Source: Carbonactinospora thermoautotrophica (GTDB taxonomy: Bacteria; Actinomycetota; Actinomycetes; Streptomycetales; Carbonactinosporaceae). Taken from it: a stretch of 64,000 nucleotides of DNA. Location: positions 124,001 through 188,000 of the forward strand of contig NZ_JYIJ01000015.1 in NCBI RefSeq assembly GCF_001543895.1, written 5' to 3'. The first letter of the stretch is position 1; every line of letters begins with the position of its first letter. Under the pieces are notes generated by a model, which saw only the letters and a list, made by a program, of their open reading frames with translations, ran no database searches and was not told where the DNA came from. Both the position numbers and the translations under genes were made by a program. Shown in pieces: positions 32,201 through 41,217 of this stretch.

Positions 32201-32856
32201 CGGCCCGTCCCTTCGTCGTCATGCGTTCCACACTGGTTCGTGGTCGGGCTCGCGGGGCGCGGCCCTTACGTACGCACGCTCGGGACGACGTTGGCCCTGG
32301 CTGCGGTCTTAGCAGGTTACCCGATCTGGGAAGTTTTCATCCAACGAGCCCCCATGTCTCATGGGGCGAGACGGTCTGGGTACGGCGGGAGCGGCCCCGA
32401 GGGCCGGGCCCGGTGGCTGTCCCGGGAGCGTGTCGTCCGTCGGTGTAGCGCGCGAACATCGCGGCGTACGCCAGGGGCGCCTGCGTGACGTGGGTGCAGT
32501 GTAGTACCACGTACCCGCGTCGGACCAGCGTCAAGCAGGCGTCTGGGGTCCCGGTTCCCCATCCCGCCGGGTTGGCCGGGGCCGCGAACACCACCGTCGC
32601 GCCCGAAGACCGTCGTCGTTCCGGTCGGCCATGACCGTGATGACGATCACGCCCACGACGCGCGTCCGGCTTGTCGGAACTTTTCGAGCCGGGTGAACGC
32701 TTGGGCAGGTGAGCACCACCCGAGCGCGGCGTCGCCACGGTCGCGCGGATCCTGACGGGAGTCCAGCGGGTTCACCGGACCCACCGGCACACCCCAGTCG
32801 GAGAGGCGGGACCAGGCCACCCAGGGGGTGCGCGGCTCTGCCGACCGCCGACGGCA
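32201..32856. other. 656-bp gap between gltB and lgt without a convincing gene
   Basis: No frame here has a good ribosome site and a protein-like composition. On the minus strand one frame, roughly 32620-32340, reads VVFAAPANPAGW then GYVVLHCTHVTQ and AYAAMFARYTD, which looks more protein-like than chance but lacks a clear start. It may be a gene remnant. The first part (32201-32340) must hold the gltB promoter. I saw no RNA gene, repeat or strong hairpin. Confidence 0.45.
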
Positions 32857-35004
32857 CTACTTGGCGCGGGGCTTCCCCTTCGCACCGGACACGCTGTCGG
32901 CGGCGGGTTCGCCCTCGCTCTTGTCCTCGGCGGCCGACTCCTCCGCCTCGGCCCCGGTCGCGGCTTCCTGCCGGGCTGCTTCGGGCTCGTCCGCTTCCGT
33001 GGCCTTCGGCTGAGGCGCCGGTTCCTCGGCCTCGCCGACCGCCTCTGACTCACCCCGCTCACCGGCGTCCGTATCGGCGCTCCCGGCCTGACCGGACGCG
33101 GTGACCTCGTCCGCTTCGTCCCGCGCGGTCTCGGCCTCGTCAGCGTCCGCGACCTCAGCCGGCGCGGGCGCGACAGCGGCGGCGTCCTCGGCCTCCGCTC
33201 CGGTTTCGGCTGCCTGGTCCCCCGCCGCCGACTCGGGCACCCGCTCCGGCTGCTCGACAGCGGCGGCAGCGGACTCGGCGTCGGTTCCAGCCTTCGTGGA
33301 AGCCGCTTCGTCCTCAGGCGTGTCCTGGGTGGCCGTCCCTGGCTCGGTGGTCTTCGACGCAGCGGGCTCCTCCGGCTCGGCCTCCCCAGCGCCAGCGGAC
33401 GCCTCGGCCGCTTCCGGCTCCGCGGCCTGCTCGGCGGGCTCGGCCTGGTCCTGCGTCGCGGCCTCCTCCACCACGGCGGGCGTCGGCTTCTCCTCCCCCG
33501 CCTGTGTCTTCTCACCGGCCCGCTCGGCCGCCTCGACCTGCTCGGCTTCCTGCTCGGCGCGGGCCTTGGCAGCCTCCTCGGCCGCGGCCTTCTCGTCCTT
33601 GACGGCCACCGGCTGCTCGACGGGCGGGGCCTTGGGGAGCTTGCCGGCGGGCGCTTCGGCAACGGCCACGCCGGGCTTCTCCTCCCCCGCCTGTGCCTTC
33701 TCACCGGCCCGCTCGGCCGCCTCGACCTGCTCGGCTTCCTGCTCGGCGCGGGCCTTGGCAGCCTCCTCGGCCGCGGCCTTCTCGTCCTTGACGGCCACCG
33801 GCTGCTCGACGGGCGGAGCCTTGGGGAGCTTGCCGGTGGGCGCTTCGGCAACGGCCACGCCGGGCTTCTCCTCCCCCGCCTGTGTCTTCCCACCGGCCCG
33901 CTCGGCCGCCTCGACCTGCTCGGCTTCCTGCTCGGCGCGGGCCTTGGCAGCCTCCTCGGCCGCGGCCTTCTCGTCCTTGACGGCCACCGGCTGCTCGACG
34001 GGCGGAGCCTTGGGGAGCTTGCCGGTGGGCGCTTCGGCAACGGCCACGCCGGGCTTCTCCTCCTGCTTCTCCTCCTCGACCGGCGGAGCCTTGGGGAGCG
34101 TCGTCGCCTCGGCGGCGCCCTGGGACAGGACGGCGGTCGGGGCCTCGGCCGCGTCGCCGGCGGCAGCCGCCGGAGCAGCGGACGGCAGCAGGACGGTCTC
34201 CTCGCGGCCGGGACGCAGCTTGGCGGAGAGCGCGAAGTACACGACCGCACCGAGGAACACCAGGATCGAGGTCCACACGTTCAGCCGCAGGCCGAGCACA
34301 TGGTGCGCCTCGTCGACGCGCAGGTACTCGATCCAGCCCCGGCCCGCACAGTACGCGGCCACGTACAGGGCGAACGCGCGACCGTGGCCGAGCCGCCACT
34401 TGCGGTCCGCCCACACCACGAGGCCAGCCACGCCCAGGTTCCAGAAGAACTCGTACAGGAACGTGGGGTGGTACGTCGCGACGTCCGGCGACGTGGCCGG
34501 GCGGCGTGCCGGGTCGATCTCCAGCCCCCAGGGCAGCGTCGTGGGCCTGCCGAACAGCTCCTGGTTGAACCAGTTGCCCCAACGACCGATGGCCTGCGCC
34601 ACGGCGATGCCCGGCGCGACGGCGTCGGCGAACACCGGCAGACGCACGCCCCGGCGCCGGCAGCCGATCCAGGCGCCCACGCCGCCGAGCACGATCGCGC
34701 CCCAGATCCCAAGACCGCCTTGCCAGACGTACAAGGCGCGAACCGGCTCGCCTCCAGGACCGAAGTACAGCTCGTAGCTGGTGATCACGTGGTAGAGCCG
34801 GCCGCCGACCAGGCCGAACGGCACGGCCCAGATCGCGATGTCGCCGACCAACCCCTTCTCGCCGCCACGAGCCACCCAGCGGCGCTCACCGATGGCGATG
34901 GCGGCGATGACGCCCAGGATGATGCAGAACGCGTACGCCCGGAGCGGCACAGGCCCGATGTGGACAACGCCCGTCGGCGGGCTGGGAATGTATGCGAGAT
35001 TCAT
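32857..35004 (-). CDS. lgt: Prolipoprotein diacylglyceryl transferase with long repetitive acidic tail
   Basis: Lgt attaches diacylglycerol to the lipobox Cys of prolipoproteins, in the membrane. Residues 1-265 are the normal enzyme, with about seven membrane helices, GGRLYHVITSYELYF, the Lgt signature GRWGNWFNQELFG (about 140-152) and HPTFLYEFFWN. From about residue 270 to 715 there is a very long Ala/Glu/Pro-rich cytoplasmic-type tail, including three near-identical 63-residue repeats (KPGVAVAEAPTGKLPKAPPV and on). The usual length is about 260-340, so the tail more than doubles the protein. The ATG at 35004 is clear. It is downstream of trpA, as I recall from other actinobacteria. Confidence 0.93.
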   Translation of the reverse strand: MNLAYIPSPPTGVVHIGPVPLRAYAFCIILGVIAAIAIGERRWVARGGEKGLVGDIAIWAVPFGLVGGRLYHVITSYELYFGPGGEPVRALYVWQGGLGIWGAIVLGGVGAWIGCRRRGVRLPVFADAVAPGIAVAQAIGRWGNWFNQELFGRPTTLPWGLEIDPARRPATSPDVATYHPTFLYEFFWNLGVAGLVVWADRKWRLGHGRAFALYVAAYCAGRGWIEYLRVDEAHHVLGLRLNVWTSILVFLGAVVYFALSAKLRPGREETVLLPSAAPAAAAGDAAEAPTAVLSQGAAEATTLPKAPPVEEEKQEEKPGVAVAEAPTGKLPKAPPVEQPVAVKDEKAAAEEAAKARAEQEAEQVEAAERAGGKTQAGEEKPGVAVAEAPTGKLPKAPPVEQPVAVKDEKAAAEEAAKARAEQEAEQVEAAERAGEKAQAGEEKPGVAVAEAPAGKLPKAPPVEQPVAVKDEKAAAEEAAKARAEQEAEQVEAAERAGEKTQAGEEKPTPAVVEEAATQDQAEPAEQAAEPEAAEASAGAGEAEPEEPAASKTTEPGTATQDTPEDEAASTKAGTDAESAAAAVEQPERVPESAAGDQAAETGAEAEDAAAVAPAPAEVADADEAETARDEADEVTASGQAGSADTDAGERGESEAVGEAEEPAPQPKATEADEPEAARQEAATGAEAEESAAEDKSEGEPAADSVSGAKGKPRAK
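33487..34053. repeat. Three tandem 189-bp repeats in the lgt tail
   Basis: Units start at 33487, 33676 and 33865, with the next partial motif at 34054, exactly 189 bp apart. Each codes for 63 residues. Each has a Pro-rich segment (LPKAPPVEQPVAVKDEK) followed by an Ala/Glu/Gln helix (AAAEEAAKARAEQEAEQV). The units differ at only a handful of bases, suggesting recent expansion or ongoing recombination. Such repeats are easily mis-assembled, so copy number needs checking. Confidence 0.93.
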
Positions 35005-35097
35005 GACAGGGACGACGCTACCGCGCCGGACGACGCGGTAGCGTCACGAGATCATCGCGTCTTGTGATCGTTCCTGGCCCAGACCCGGCCGCGCGAC

Positions 35098-35922
35098 CTA
35101 CTGCAGCGGCTGCAGCGGCGTCATGCTGGGGTTGGGCGCCGGGGCCATGGGCTTGCCCCGGTAGCTCTCGACGGCCTTGGTGAGCGCGGCCGGGTCGAAG
35201 ACGTCCACCTCGGACGGCAGCTGCTCCTCCAGCGGATTGCGGGTGACGCGCACGCCCTGGATGTACAGCGTCGGGGTGCCGTAGATCTCCCACTTGACCG
35301 AGTTCTTCTCGGTCTGGTCCTTGACCCACTGGTTGTACTTGCCGCTGTTGACACACTGGGCGAACGCGTCGTCGGTGATGCCGACGTTCTTGCCGAGCTT
35401 GACGAGGTCCTCGTTCGTGAAGCCGCCGGTACCCTCGATCGGCTGGTTGTTGAACAGCGTCGCGTGGTACTCGGGGAACTTGCCCGCGTCCACCGCGCAG
35501 GCGGCGGCGTTGGCGGCCCGCTGGGACTCCGGACCGAGGAAGGCGAGCGTGTGGTACACGACGCGAGCCTTGCCACCGGCGGCCAGCTTCATCAGCTTCT
35601 CACCGGACGCGGCTTCGAAGGTTTTGCAGTGAGGGCACTGGAAGTCCTCCCACACGTCCACCTGCGGCGCGTCCTTGGCGTCGCCCACGACGATGCCGTC
35701 CGCGGTCCGGGTGACGGCCTGCGGCGCGGCACCCGCCTTGACCATCGACCGTTGCATCTGCCACAGCACGCCCAGGCCGACGATGACCGCGATCACGACG
35801 ACGGCGACGACGACGCGTACCGCCTGCTGCCGCCGACGCTCCTCCGCGGCTTGGGCGGCCTGCATGGCCTTGACCCGCTGCCGGGCCTGGGCGCGGGTGG
35901 GCGGCGCCTGATTCGTGCTCAT
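35098..35922 (-). CDS. DsbA-like membrane-anchored thioredoxin-fold protein
   Basis: Protein of 274 residues. A cytoplasmic Arg/Gln-rich start and one membrane helix (about 35-55, VRVVVAVVVIAVIVGLGVL) place the rest outside the cell. The thioredoxin-like domain has the redox motif CPHC (Cys96, Cys99) in WEDFQCPHCKTFE and a cis-Pro loop, YGTPTLYIQG. A helical insertion and C-terminal extension (PMAPAPNPSMTP) follow. It likely oxidises or isomerises disulfides in exported proteins. The ATG at 35922 has GAGGAG upstream. It is part of a run sco1-like, MauE/DoxX-like, DsbA-like, all on the minus strand. Confidence 0.9.
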   Translation of the reverse strand: MSTNQAPPTRAQARQRVKAMQAAQAAEERRRQQAVRVVVAVVVIAVIVGLGVLWQMQRSMVKAGAAPQAVTRTADGIVVGDAKDAPQVDVWEDFQCPHCKTFEAASGEKLMKLAAGGKARVVYHTLAFLGPESQRAANAAACAVDAGKFPEYHATLFNNQPIEGTGGFTNEDLVKLGKNVGITDDAFAQCVNSGKYNQWVKDQTEKNSVKWEIYGTPTLYIQGVRVTRNPLEEQLPSEVDVFDPAALTKAVESYRGKPMAPAPNPSMTPLQPLQ

Positions 35923-35956
35923 GCCTTCGGCTTCTCCTCGATCTCCGTAGCTGGGC

Positions 35957-36463
35957 TTACCGATCCAGGGTGAATCTGCTGCGGGGAAAGAACGCGAGCC
36001 AGGCGGCGAGCACCAGGAACCCGATGTCGCGGAGGATCTCCTCCAGGTAGCGGGTCTCACCCGGCGCGACCTGACCGCCGCCGCCGAAGCAGCCGCAGTC
36101 GATGGACAGGCCGCGGGCCCACGCGGAGGCGACGCCGCCGATGAAGGCGAGCAGCAGCAGCCCGCCGACGACGGCCGCGAACCGGGTGGCGAGCCCGACG
36201 AGCAGCACGAGCGCGAGCGCGATCTCGAGGAACGGCAGCGCGTACCCGATAAGCTGCGCGACGTTGTTGGGGAACAGCTGATATGCCTGGACGGCGCGCA
36301 CAGAGCCGTTCGGATCGCCGATCTTCAGCAGACCGGCCGCGCCGAAGATCCCGGCCAAGGCGACGCGGACCAGGGTGCTGATCCAGGGCAGGGCGCGGGT
36401 CCTGGCCGGCGCTGCCGCCACGGCGGCTTCGACGTCGCCCTCGGTGCGCATCTCAGCGCTCAT
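35957..36463 (-). CDS. MauE/DoxX-family redox-associated membrane protein
   Basis: Four-helix membrane protein of 168 residues. Helices are about 28-48, 68-90, 96-116 and 140-160. It carries an extracytoplasmic CxC (Cys123, Cys125 in SIDCGCFGGGG), the mark of MauE-like proteins that help disulfide formation or pass electrons. The ATG at 36463 overlaps the end of the Sco1-like gene by 11 bp, and the DsbA-like gene follows 34 bp downstream, which supports a shared thiol-redox job. The exact partner is not known. Confidence 0.85.
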   Translation of the reverse strand: MSAEMRTEGDVEAAVAAAPARTRALPWISTLVRVALAGIFGAAGLLKIGDPNGSVRAVQAYQLFPNNVAQLIGYALPFLEIALALVLLVGLATRFAAVVGGLLLLAFIGGVASAWARGLSIDCGCFGGGGQVAPGETRYLEEILRDIGFLVLAAWLAFFPRSRFTLDR

Positions 36464-37136
36464 CAGCGCCTCCTGTCACGAGCTTCTCGAAGTCGTGCTT
36501 GAAGTCCGCGACCGGAGTGCCTTCCAGCCAGACCACGCGGGCCTTGCCATCCGGGCCGAAGCCGTACACCTGGGCGCCGTGCCCGATCTCGTATCCGCCT
36601 CCGGGCAGCGGGGAGGCATCGGTGATGCCGACTCCGAGCTGCCGGGCGGACTTGAGGATCACGTCCGGGGGCGCGGTGAGCCCGACGAACGAGGGGTCGA
36701 AGCGGTCCAGGTACTCACGGATGACCCGTGGGGTGTCCCGCTTGGGGTCGGTGGTGACGAACACCACCTGGATCTTGTCGCGCGTGCCGGCGTCAACGCG
36801 CCGCAGCGCGGCGGCGACGTCGGCCATCACCGTGCTGCACACGTCCGGGCAGTTGGTGTAGCCGAAGAACAGCAGCGTGACCGGCTTGCGGGCGTCGGTG
36901 GCGAACCGCCATGGCCGGCCCGAGGTCTCGGTGAAGGTCGCGCTCGGCAGCGGGTACGGCTGGATGTCCGAGCCGCGGAACCCGTGCGGGTTCTTGGTGG
37001 TCCTGACGTGTACGCCGGCCGGATTGCTGGCATCCTGGGCGTCCTGGGCGGCGCAGCCGACCGACAGCAGGCCAGCGGCTGCCAGGGCCGCGACGAGGAG
37101 CAGCTTTCGGGGACGCACGCAGTGCTTAACTGTCAC
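36453..37136 (-). CDS. Sco1/SenC-family copper/thiol lipoprotein
   Basis: Extracytoplasmic thioredoxin-fold protein of about 227 residues. The N-terminus is basic and hydrophobic with a lipobox (LLSVGC, Cys28). Copper ligands typical of Sco1 are present: Cys96 and Cys100 (TNCPDVC) and His186 (EIGHGAQVYGF). Sco proteins deliver copper to, or reduce the Cys of, the CuA site of cytochrome c oxidase. The start is uncertain: a GTG at 37136 fits the signal peptide, and a GTG six codons later is also possible. It lies 28 bp after trpA, and its end overlaps the MauE/DoxX-like gene. Confidence 0.88.
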   Translation of the reverse strand: MTVKHCVRPRKLLLVAALAAAGLLSVGCAAQDAQDASNPAGVHVRTTKNPHGFRGSDIQPYPLPSATFTETSGRPWRFATDARKPVTLLFFGYTNCPDVCSTVMADVAAALRRVDAGTRDKIQVVFVTTDPKRDTPRVIREYLDRFDPSFVGLTAPPDVILKSARQLGVGITDASPLPGGGYEIGHGAQVYGFGPDGKARVVWLEGTPVADFKHDFEKLVTGGADER

Positions 37137-37164
37137 GATCAGTTCGAGGTTCCCGTGAATCGTC

Positions 37165-38007
37165 CTAATGGGTGCCCTTACGTACCCCTTCAGCCAGTTC
37201 CCGGGCCAGATCCCGGATCGCGGCGCAGCCGGCCTCAAGACCGTGCGGATCAGTCCCGGCACCCGCGTCCAGCAGGCGACGGACGAACGCCGAGCCCACG
37301 ATGACCCCGTCGGCGTACGCGGCGACCTCGGCCGCCTGGGCGCCGGTGGACACGCCGAGCCCCACGCACACCGGTTTGTCGGTGACCTCGCGCAGCCGGG
37401 CGACCAGCTCGGCGGCCCGGCTGCTCACCTGCTCACGGGCGCCGGTGACGCCCATGGTGGAGGCGGCGTAGATGAACCCGCGGCAGTGCTCGGCCGTGTA
37501 CCGCAGGCGGATGTCCGTGGAGGAGGGGGCGACGAGGAAGATCCGGTCCAGACCCTGCTGGTCACTGGCGGCGAGCCAGGGCGCGGCCTCGTCCGGGGTG
37601 ATGTCGGGGGTGATGAGCCCGGAACCGCCGGCGGCGGCCAGCTCGGCGGCGAACCGCTCGACCCCGTACCGCTCGACCGGGTTCCAGTACGTCATCACGA
37701 CCACCGGCGCGAGCGGGGCGATCTCCCGCACGGTGCGGAACACGTCCGGGGTGGTGGTGCCGGCCGCCAGCGCCTGGTCGGCGGCGGCCTGGATGACCGG
37801 CCCGTCCATGACGGGGTCGGAGTACGGCAGACCGACCTCGACCGCGTCGACCCCGCCCTCGATCATGGCGCGCATGGCCGCGATCGCGCCGTCGACGGTG
37901 GGGAACCCGGCGGGCAGGTAACCGATCAGGGCGGCCCGGTTCTCGATGCGTGCCTTGGCGAGGACGGCCTGCAGCGGGGTGACCGGCGCGATGCTGTCGG
38001 TGCTCAC
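37165..38007 (-). CDS. trpA: Tryptophan synthase alpha subunit
   Basis: Cleaves indole-3-glycerol phosphate to indole, passing it to TrpB. The protein is 280 residues with a TIM-barrel: [14 protein letters not shown], the catalytic Glu in [14 protein letters not shown] followed by catalytic Asp, and [23 protein letters not shown] and [14 protein letters not shown] complete the phosphate site. The start is a GTG overlapping the trpB stop by 4 bp (GTGA). Longer open frame upstream overlaps trpB and is not used. Confidence 0.96.
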   Translation of the reverse strand: MSTDSIAPVTPLQAVLAKARIENRAALIGYLPAGFPTVDGAIAAMRAMIEGGVDAVEVGLPYSDPVMDGPVIQAAADQALAAGTTTPDVFRTVREIAPLAPVVVMTYWNPVERYGVERFAAELAAAGGSGLITPDITPDEAAPWLAASDQQGLDRIFLVAPSSTDIRLRYTAEHCRGFIYAASTMGVTGAREQVSSRAAELVARLREVTDKPVCVGLGVSTGAQAAEVAAYADGVIVGSAFVRRLLDAGAGTDPHGLEAGCAAIRDLARELAEGVRKGTH

Positions 38008-39239
38008 TGAGCCTCGTCCTCCCCCATCAGGCCGAAGTAGTTGGCGGCCGTGTGCATGTCCTTGTCGCCGCGCCCGGAGAGGGAAACCAGGATGACCGGC
38101 TCGCGGCCCAACTCCTCGCGCAGCCCAGGCGCGATCTTCAGCGTGCCGGCGAGCGCGTGCGCGGACTCGATGGCGGGGATGATGCCCTCCAGCCGGGACA
38201 GCAGCCGGAACGCCGCCATGGCCTCGTCGTCGTCCACCGGCAGGTAGGTGGCCCGTCCGGTGTCGTGCAGCCACGCGTGCTCGGGGCCGACAGCCGGGTA
38301 GTCCAGGCCGGCGGAGATGGAGTGGCTCTCCTTGGTCTGGCCGTACTCGTCCTGGAGCAGGTACGTGCGCGCGCCGTGCAGCACGCCGACCGCGCCGCCG
38401 GTGATGGAGGCGGCGTGCCGGCCGGTCTCCACGCCCTCACCGCCGGCTTCGAAGCCGTACAGGCGAACACCCTCGTCGGGGATGAACGCGTGGAAGATGC
38501 CGATCGCGTTGGAGCCGCCGCCCACGCACGCGGCGACCGCGTCGGGCAGCGCGCCGGTGAGGTCGAGGACCTGCTGGCGGGCCTCGACGCCGATGCAACG
38601 GGCGAAGTCGCGCACCATCGCCGGGAACGGGTGTGCGCCCGCGGCGGTGCCGAGCAGGTAGTGGGTGGTCTCGACGTTGGTGACCCAGTCGCGCAGCGCC
38701 TCGTTGATCGCGTCCTTGAGGGTGCGGCTGCCGGTCCGGACCGGGATGACCTCGGCCCCGAGCACCCGCATGCGGGCGACGTTGAGGGCCTGGCGGCGGG
38801 TGTCCTCCTCGCCCATGTAGATCACGCACTCCAGGCCGAGCAGCGCGCAGGCGGTGGCGGTGGCGACGCCGTGCTGGCCGGCGCCGGTCTCCGCGATCAC
38901 CCGGGTCTTGCCCATGCGCTTGGTGAGCAGCGCCTGGCCGAGCACATTGTTGATCTTGTGCGACCCGGTGTGGTTGAGGTCCTCGCGCTTGAGCAGCACC
39001 CGGGCCCCAGCGTGCTCGGAGAACCGCTTCGCCTCGGTCAGCAGGCTCGGGCGGCCCGCGTACGTGGTGAGCAGATGCTCGAACTCCGCCTGGAAGTCGG
39101 GGTCGTCCTTGGCCTTCTCGTACGCCTCGGTCAGCTCGTCCAGGGCGGCCATCAGGGCCTCGGGCAGGAAGCGCCCGCCGAAGGGTCCGAAGTGGCCGAA
39201 CGCGTCGGGAAGGCTGCGCGCAGTGCGATCGGTGTTCAC
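38004..39239 (-). CDS. trpB: Tryptophan synthase beta subunit
   Basis: Pyridoxal-phosphate enzyme that joins indole and serine to tryptophan. The protein is 411 residues from the GTG at 39239. [15 protein letters not shown] opens the core, and the PLP Lys lies in HTGSHKINN. Further motifs are [13 protein letters not shown] and the phosphate loop [10 protein letters not shown]. An ATG at 39317 extends the frame by 26 residues (MAGSPDLQV), but that segment runs through a tandem repeat and is unlike the family. The Shine-Dalgarno of the GTG start is poor, so the start is not certain. Confidence 0.94.
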   Translation of the reverse strand: MNTDRTARSLPDAFGHFGPFGGRFLPEALMAALDELTEAYEKAKDDPDFQAEFEHLLTTYAGRPSLLTEAKRFSEHAGARVLLKREDLNHTGSHKINNVLGQALLTKRMGKTRVIAETGAGQHGVATATACALLGLECVIYMGEEDTRRQALNVARMRVLGAEVIPVRTGSRTLKDAINEALRDWVTNVETTHYLLGTAAGAHPFPAMVRDFARCIGVEARQQVLDLTGALPDAVAACVGGGSNAIGIFHAFIPDEGVRLYGFEAGGEGVETGRHAASITGGAVGVLHGARTYLLQDEYGQTKESHSISAGLDYPAVGPEHAWLHDTGRATYLPVDDDEAMAAFRLLSRLEGIIPAIESAHALAGTLKIAPGLREELGREPVILVSLSGRGDKDMHTAANYFGLMGEDEAQ

Positions 39240-39270
39240 GGGAGATGGTCCTGTCTGGGATCGGGCTCGT

Positions 39271-39302
39271 CCGTCACCTGGAGGTTCCGTCACCTGGAGG
39301 TC
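39271..39302. repeat. Tandem 16-bp repeat in the trpC-trpB spacer
   Basis: CCGTCACCTGGAGGTT (39271-39286) is followed directly by the same sequence with the last base changed (39287-39302). It sits about 30 bp upstream of the trpB start and overlaps the end of a tiny open frame. Confidence 0.7.
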
Positions 39303-39334
39303 CGGCGAGCCCGCCATCGCTCGCGCAGCAGCAT
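39290..39334 (-). other. 14-codon open frame before trpB (possible leader)
   Basis: From an ATG at 39334 the minus strand reads [14 protein letters not shown] and stops at a TGA inside the 16-bp repeat. It has one Trp codon. Streptomyces have a small trpM gene in this place; this frame is far shorter and may be chance, a remnant, or a translated leader. No ribosome site is obvious. Confidence 0.25.
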
Positions 39335-39354
39335 GACCCCAGCCTAGTCAACCG

Positions 39355-40161
39355 CTAGCGTCCGTGCCGCAGGGCCGGATGGGCGCCGGCCGCCACCAGG
39401 TCGGCGACCGCGCCGCGCGGGTCGCGGCCACGGACCAGGCTCTCGCCGACAAGCACGGCGTCCGCGCCGGCGTTCGCGTACTGGATGAGATCGTGCGGGC
39501 CTCGCACACCGGACTCGGCGATCTTGACCACCTCGCTCGGGATCTTCGGGGCCAGCCGGGCGAACGTGGAGCGGTCGACCTCCAGGGTCTTGAGGTTGCG
39601 CGCGTTGACGCCGATGACCCGGGCCTCGGCGGCCAGCGCTCGCTCCAGCTCCTCCTCGTCGTGCACCTCGACCAGCGGGGTCAGCCCGATCGACTCGGCC
39701 CGATCGATGAGGGAGACGAGCGCGTTCTGGTCCAGCGCGGCGACGATGAGCAGCACCATGTCGGCACCGTGGGCGCGGGCCTCCCACAGCTGGTAGCTGG
39801 AGACGATGAAATCCTTGCGCAGGATCGGCAGGTCGACCGTGGCGCGTACGGCGGCCAGGTCCTCCAGCGACCCGCCGAACCGGCGGCGTTCGGTCAGCAC
39901 GCTGATCACGCTGGCGCCGCCGGCCTCGTACTCGGCGGCGAGTCCGGCCGGGTCGGCGATCTCGGCCAGCGGCCCCTTCGAGGGGCTGCGCCGCTTGACC
40001 TCGGCGATGACCCGGACGCCCTGGCCCTTGAGCGCGGGGACGGCATCCTTGGCGGACGGCGCCTTGGCGGCCCTCTCCTTCAATTCCTCGAGCGAGACGC
40101 GCTCTTGACGCTCCGCGAGGTCGGCTCGAACGCCGTCGAGGATCTCCTCCAGTACGTTCAT
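39355..40161 (-). CDS. trpC: Indole-3-glycerol-phosphate synthase
   Basis: Closes the indole ring in tryptophan synthesis. The protein is 268 residues with a TIM-barrel: [15 protein letters not shown] (substrate phosphate and catalytic Lys region), [25 protein letters not shown] (catalytic Lys) and [14 protein letters not shown]. The ATG at 40161 has an AGGAGGGC site upstream. It follows the HGxxPAAW gene by about 165 bp that include a hairpin, and precedes trpB by 115 bp. Confidence 0.96.
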   Translation of the reverse strand: MNVLEEILDGVRADLAERQERVSLEELKERAAKAPSAKDAVPALKGQGVRVIAEVKRRSPSKGPLAEIADPAGLAAEYEAGGASVISVLTERRRFGGSLEDLAAVRATVDLPILRKDFIVSSYQLWEARAHGADMVLLIVAALDQNALVSLIDRAESIGLTPLVEVHDEEELERALAAEARVIGVNARNLKTLEVDRSTFARLAPKIPSEVVKIAESGVRGPHDLIQYANAGADAVLVGESLVRGRDPRGAVADLVAAGAHPALRHGR

Positions 40162-40266
40162 GCGCCCTCCTCGCAGTCGCTCGCGGTCGTGACCGATGGT
40201 AGCCAGGTAGGCGCCGCGCCAACCAATCGGGCGATCTTGACCCCGTGCTTGATCCCGGAGAGGGCG

Positions 40267-40298
40267 GGCGCGGCAGGCCGGGCCAGGGCTGCCGCGCC
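40267..40298 (-). terminator. Hairpin between the HGxxPAAW gene and trpC
   Basis: GGCGCGGCAG (40267-40276) pairs with CTGCCGCGCC (40289-40298) over a 12-nt loop. It is 28 bp downstream of the HGxxPAAW stop. It may end or attenuate the hisI-trpE transcript before trpC. Confidence 0.6.
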
Positions 40299-40326
40299 GG
40301 AAAGCCGGCTCGGCGGTGCCACCAGG

Positions 40327-40569
40327 TCAGCGCCGCTCGGCCTGCTCCTGGCGCCGCTCGGCGCCGACTTGGTGGTAGCTGGCCGTCTGACCCAGGCCCA
40401 TCATCTGCATGACCTTGCCCGCGACGGCACCCGCGACCACGACGCCGAGCCCGACGAAGAACAGCCAGGGCATCGCGAGGACGACCGCGAGCCCAGCCAC
40501 CGTGAAGCCGATGAGCATGGTGATCACGGCTGTCCACGCGGCCGGAGTCTGCCCGTGGTTGTCCGACAT
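40327..40569 (-). CDS. HGxxPAAW family small membrane protein
   Basis: A protein of 80 residues with the defining motif HGQTPAAW at residues 5-12, then two membrane helices (about 14-33 and 36-53) and a polar tail (ASYHQVGAERRQEQ). The family is limited to actinobacteria and its function is unknown. It is placed between the Trp-associated membrane protein and trpC, which suggests a link to tryptophan metabolism or just conserved order. Confidence 0.9.
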   Translation of the reverse strand: MSDNHGQTPAAWTAVITMLIGFTVAGLAVVLAMPWLFFVGLGVVVAGAVAGKVMQMMGLGQTASYHQVGAERRQEQAERR

Positions 40570-40653
40570 TGGCTGCTCCTTTCTCGAAGGTCTACGTACG
40601 CCATTGTCACCCGTGCCCGGCCGACTCGGAGAACCGGGTGGCCACCCGCCCGC

Positions 40654-41217
40654 TCAGGCGGTCGGGTCATCGCCCCGGTCCAGGGCGTCCCACATCCGGG
40701 CGGACTCCCGAGCGGCGCCGGCTGCCGGACGGGATCGCTCGTACCGGGCGGACATGGCCGGCCAGCGCCGCCCCCGGGCCAGGGTGAGCGCGCCGGACGC
40801 CGCCGTCAACGCCCCACCGGCCGTGGCCACCCACGGCCAGGCGCTGCCCCGCACGTCGCGCGGCCGGGCGTCCTGCTGGGCGACGGCGCGGCCGGCTTCC
40901 TCGCGCAGCGCCCGGGCCGGGTCCTGGCCGGTCGTGACCGCGTTGGCCGCGAGACCGAGGCCGGCCAGCACGAGCACGACCCCCGCCAGGACACGCCCTA
41001 CCCGCCGGCCGGCCCACAGCACGATCGGCGTGGCGATCGCGACCAGCCCGAGGGCGGGGACGAGGGGTGCGAGGGTGCGCCCGGTGGCGGCCACGGGGAT
41101 GGTGACCGGGCCGGTCACCATCCCGCGCGCCCAGGTCTGGGAGGCGGCGAGCAGGGCGAGCCCCCCGCCGGCCACGGCGAGCAGGACGGCGAGGAGGAGT
41201 TCCCGCCGGTCCTTCAC
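40654..41217 (-). CDS. Trp biosynthesis-associated membrane protein (TIGR02234-like)
   Basis: Protein of 187 residues with four predicted membrane helices (about 7-25, 48-65, 70-88 and 120-138). It opens [17 protein letters not shown] and includes ASQTWARG, a pattern seen in this family, found next to trp genes in actinobacteria. Function unknown. The GTG at 41217 overlaps the trpE stop by 4 bp, so the two are translationally coupled. No extra-membrane domain is recognised. Confidence 0.85.
   Translation of the reverse strand: MKDRRELLLAVLLAVAGGGLALLAASQTWARGMVTGPVTIPVAATGRTLAPLVPALGLVAIATPIVLWAGRRVGRVLAGVVLVLAGLGLAANAVTTGQDPARALREEAGRAVAQQDARPRDVRGSAWPWVATAGGALTAASGALTLARGRRWPAMSARYERSRPAAGAARESARMWDALDRGDDPTA

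Noticed and set aside
32337-32738. Minus-strand frame of 133 codons in the gltB-lgt gap as a gene
   Set aside because: No ribosome site, Arg/Pro-rich ends and overlapping alternative frames; kept only as a possible remnant.
33487-34053. CRISPR array
   Set aside because: The 189-bp units are directly adjacent, in frame and contain no spacers; they are protein-coding repeats. The same holds for the 18-bp units at 8025-8114.
39240-39317. N-terminal extension of trpB to an ATG at 39317
   Set aside because: It encodes the 16-bp repeat and has no similarity to TrpB; the GTG at 39239 fits better.
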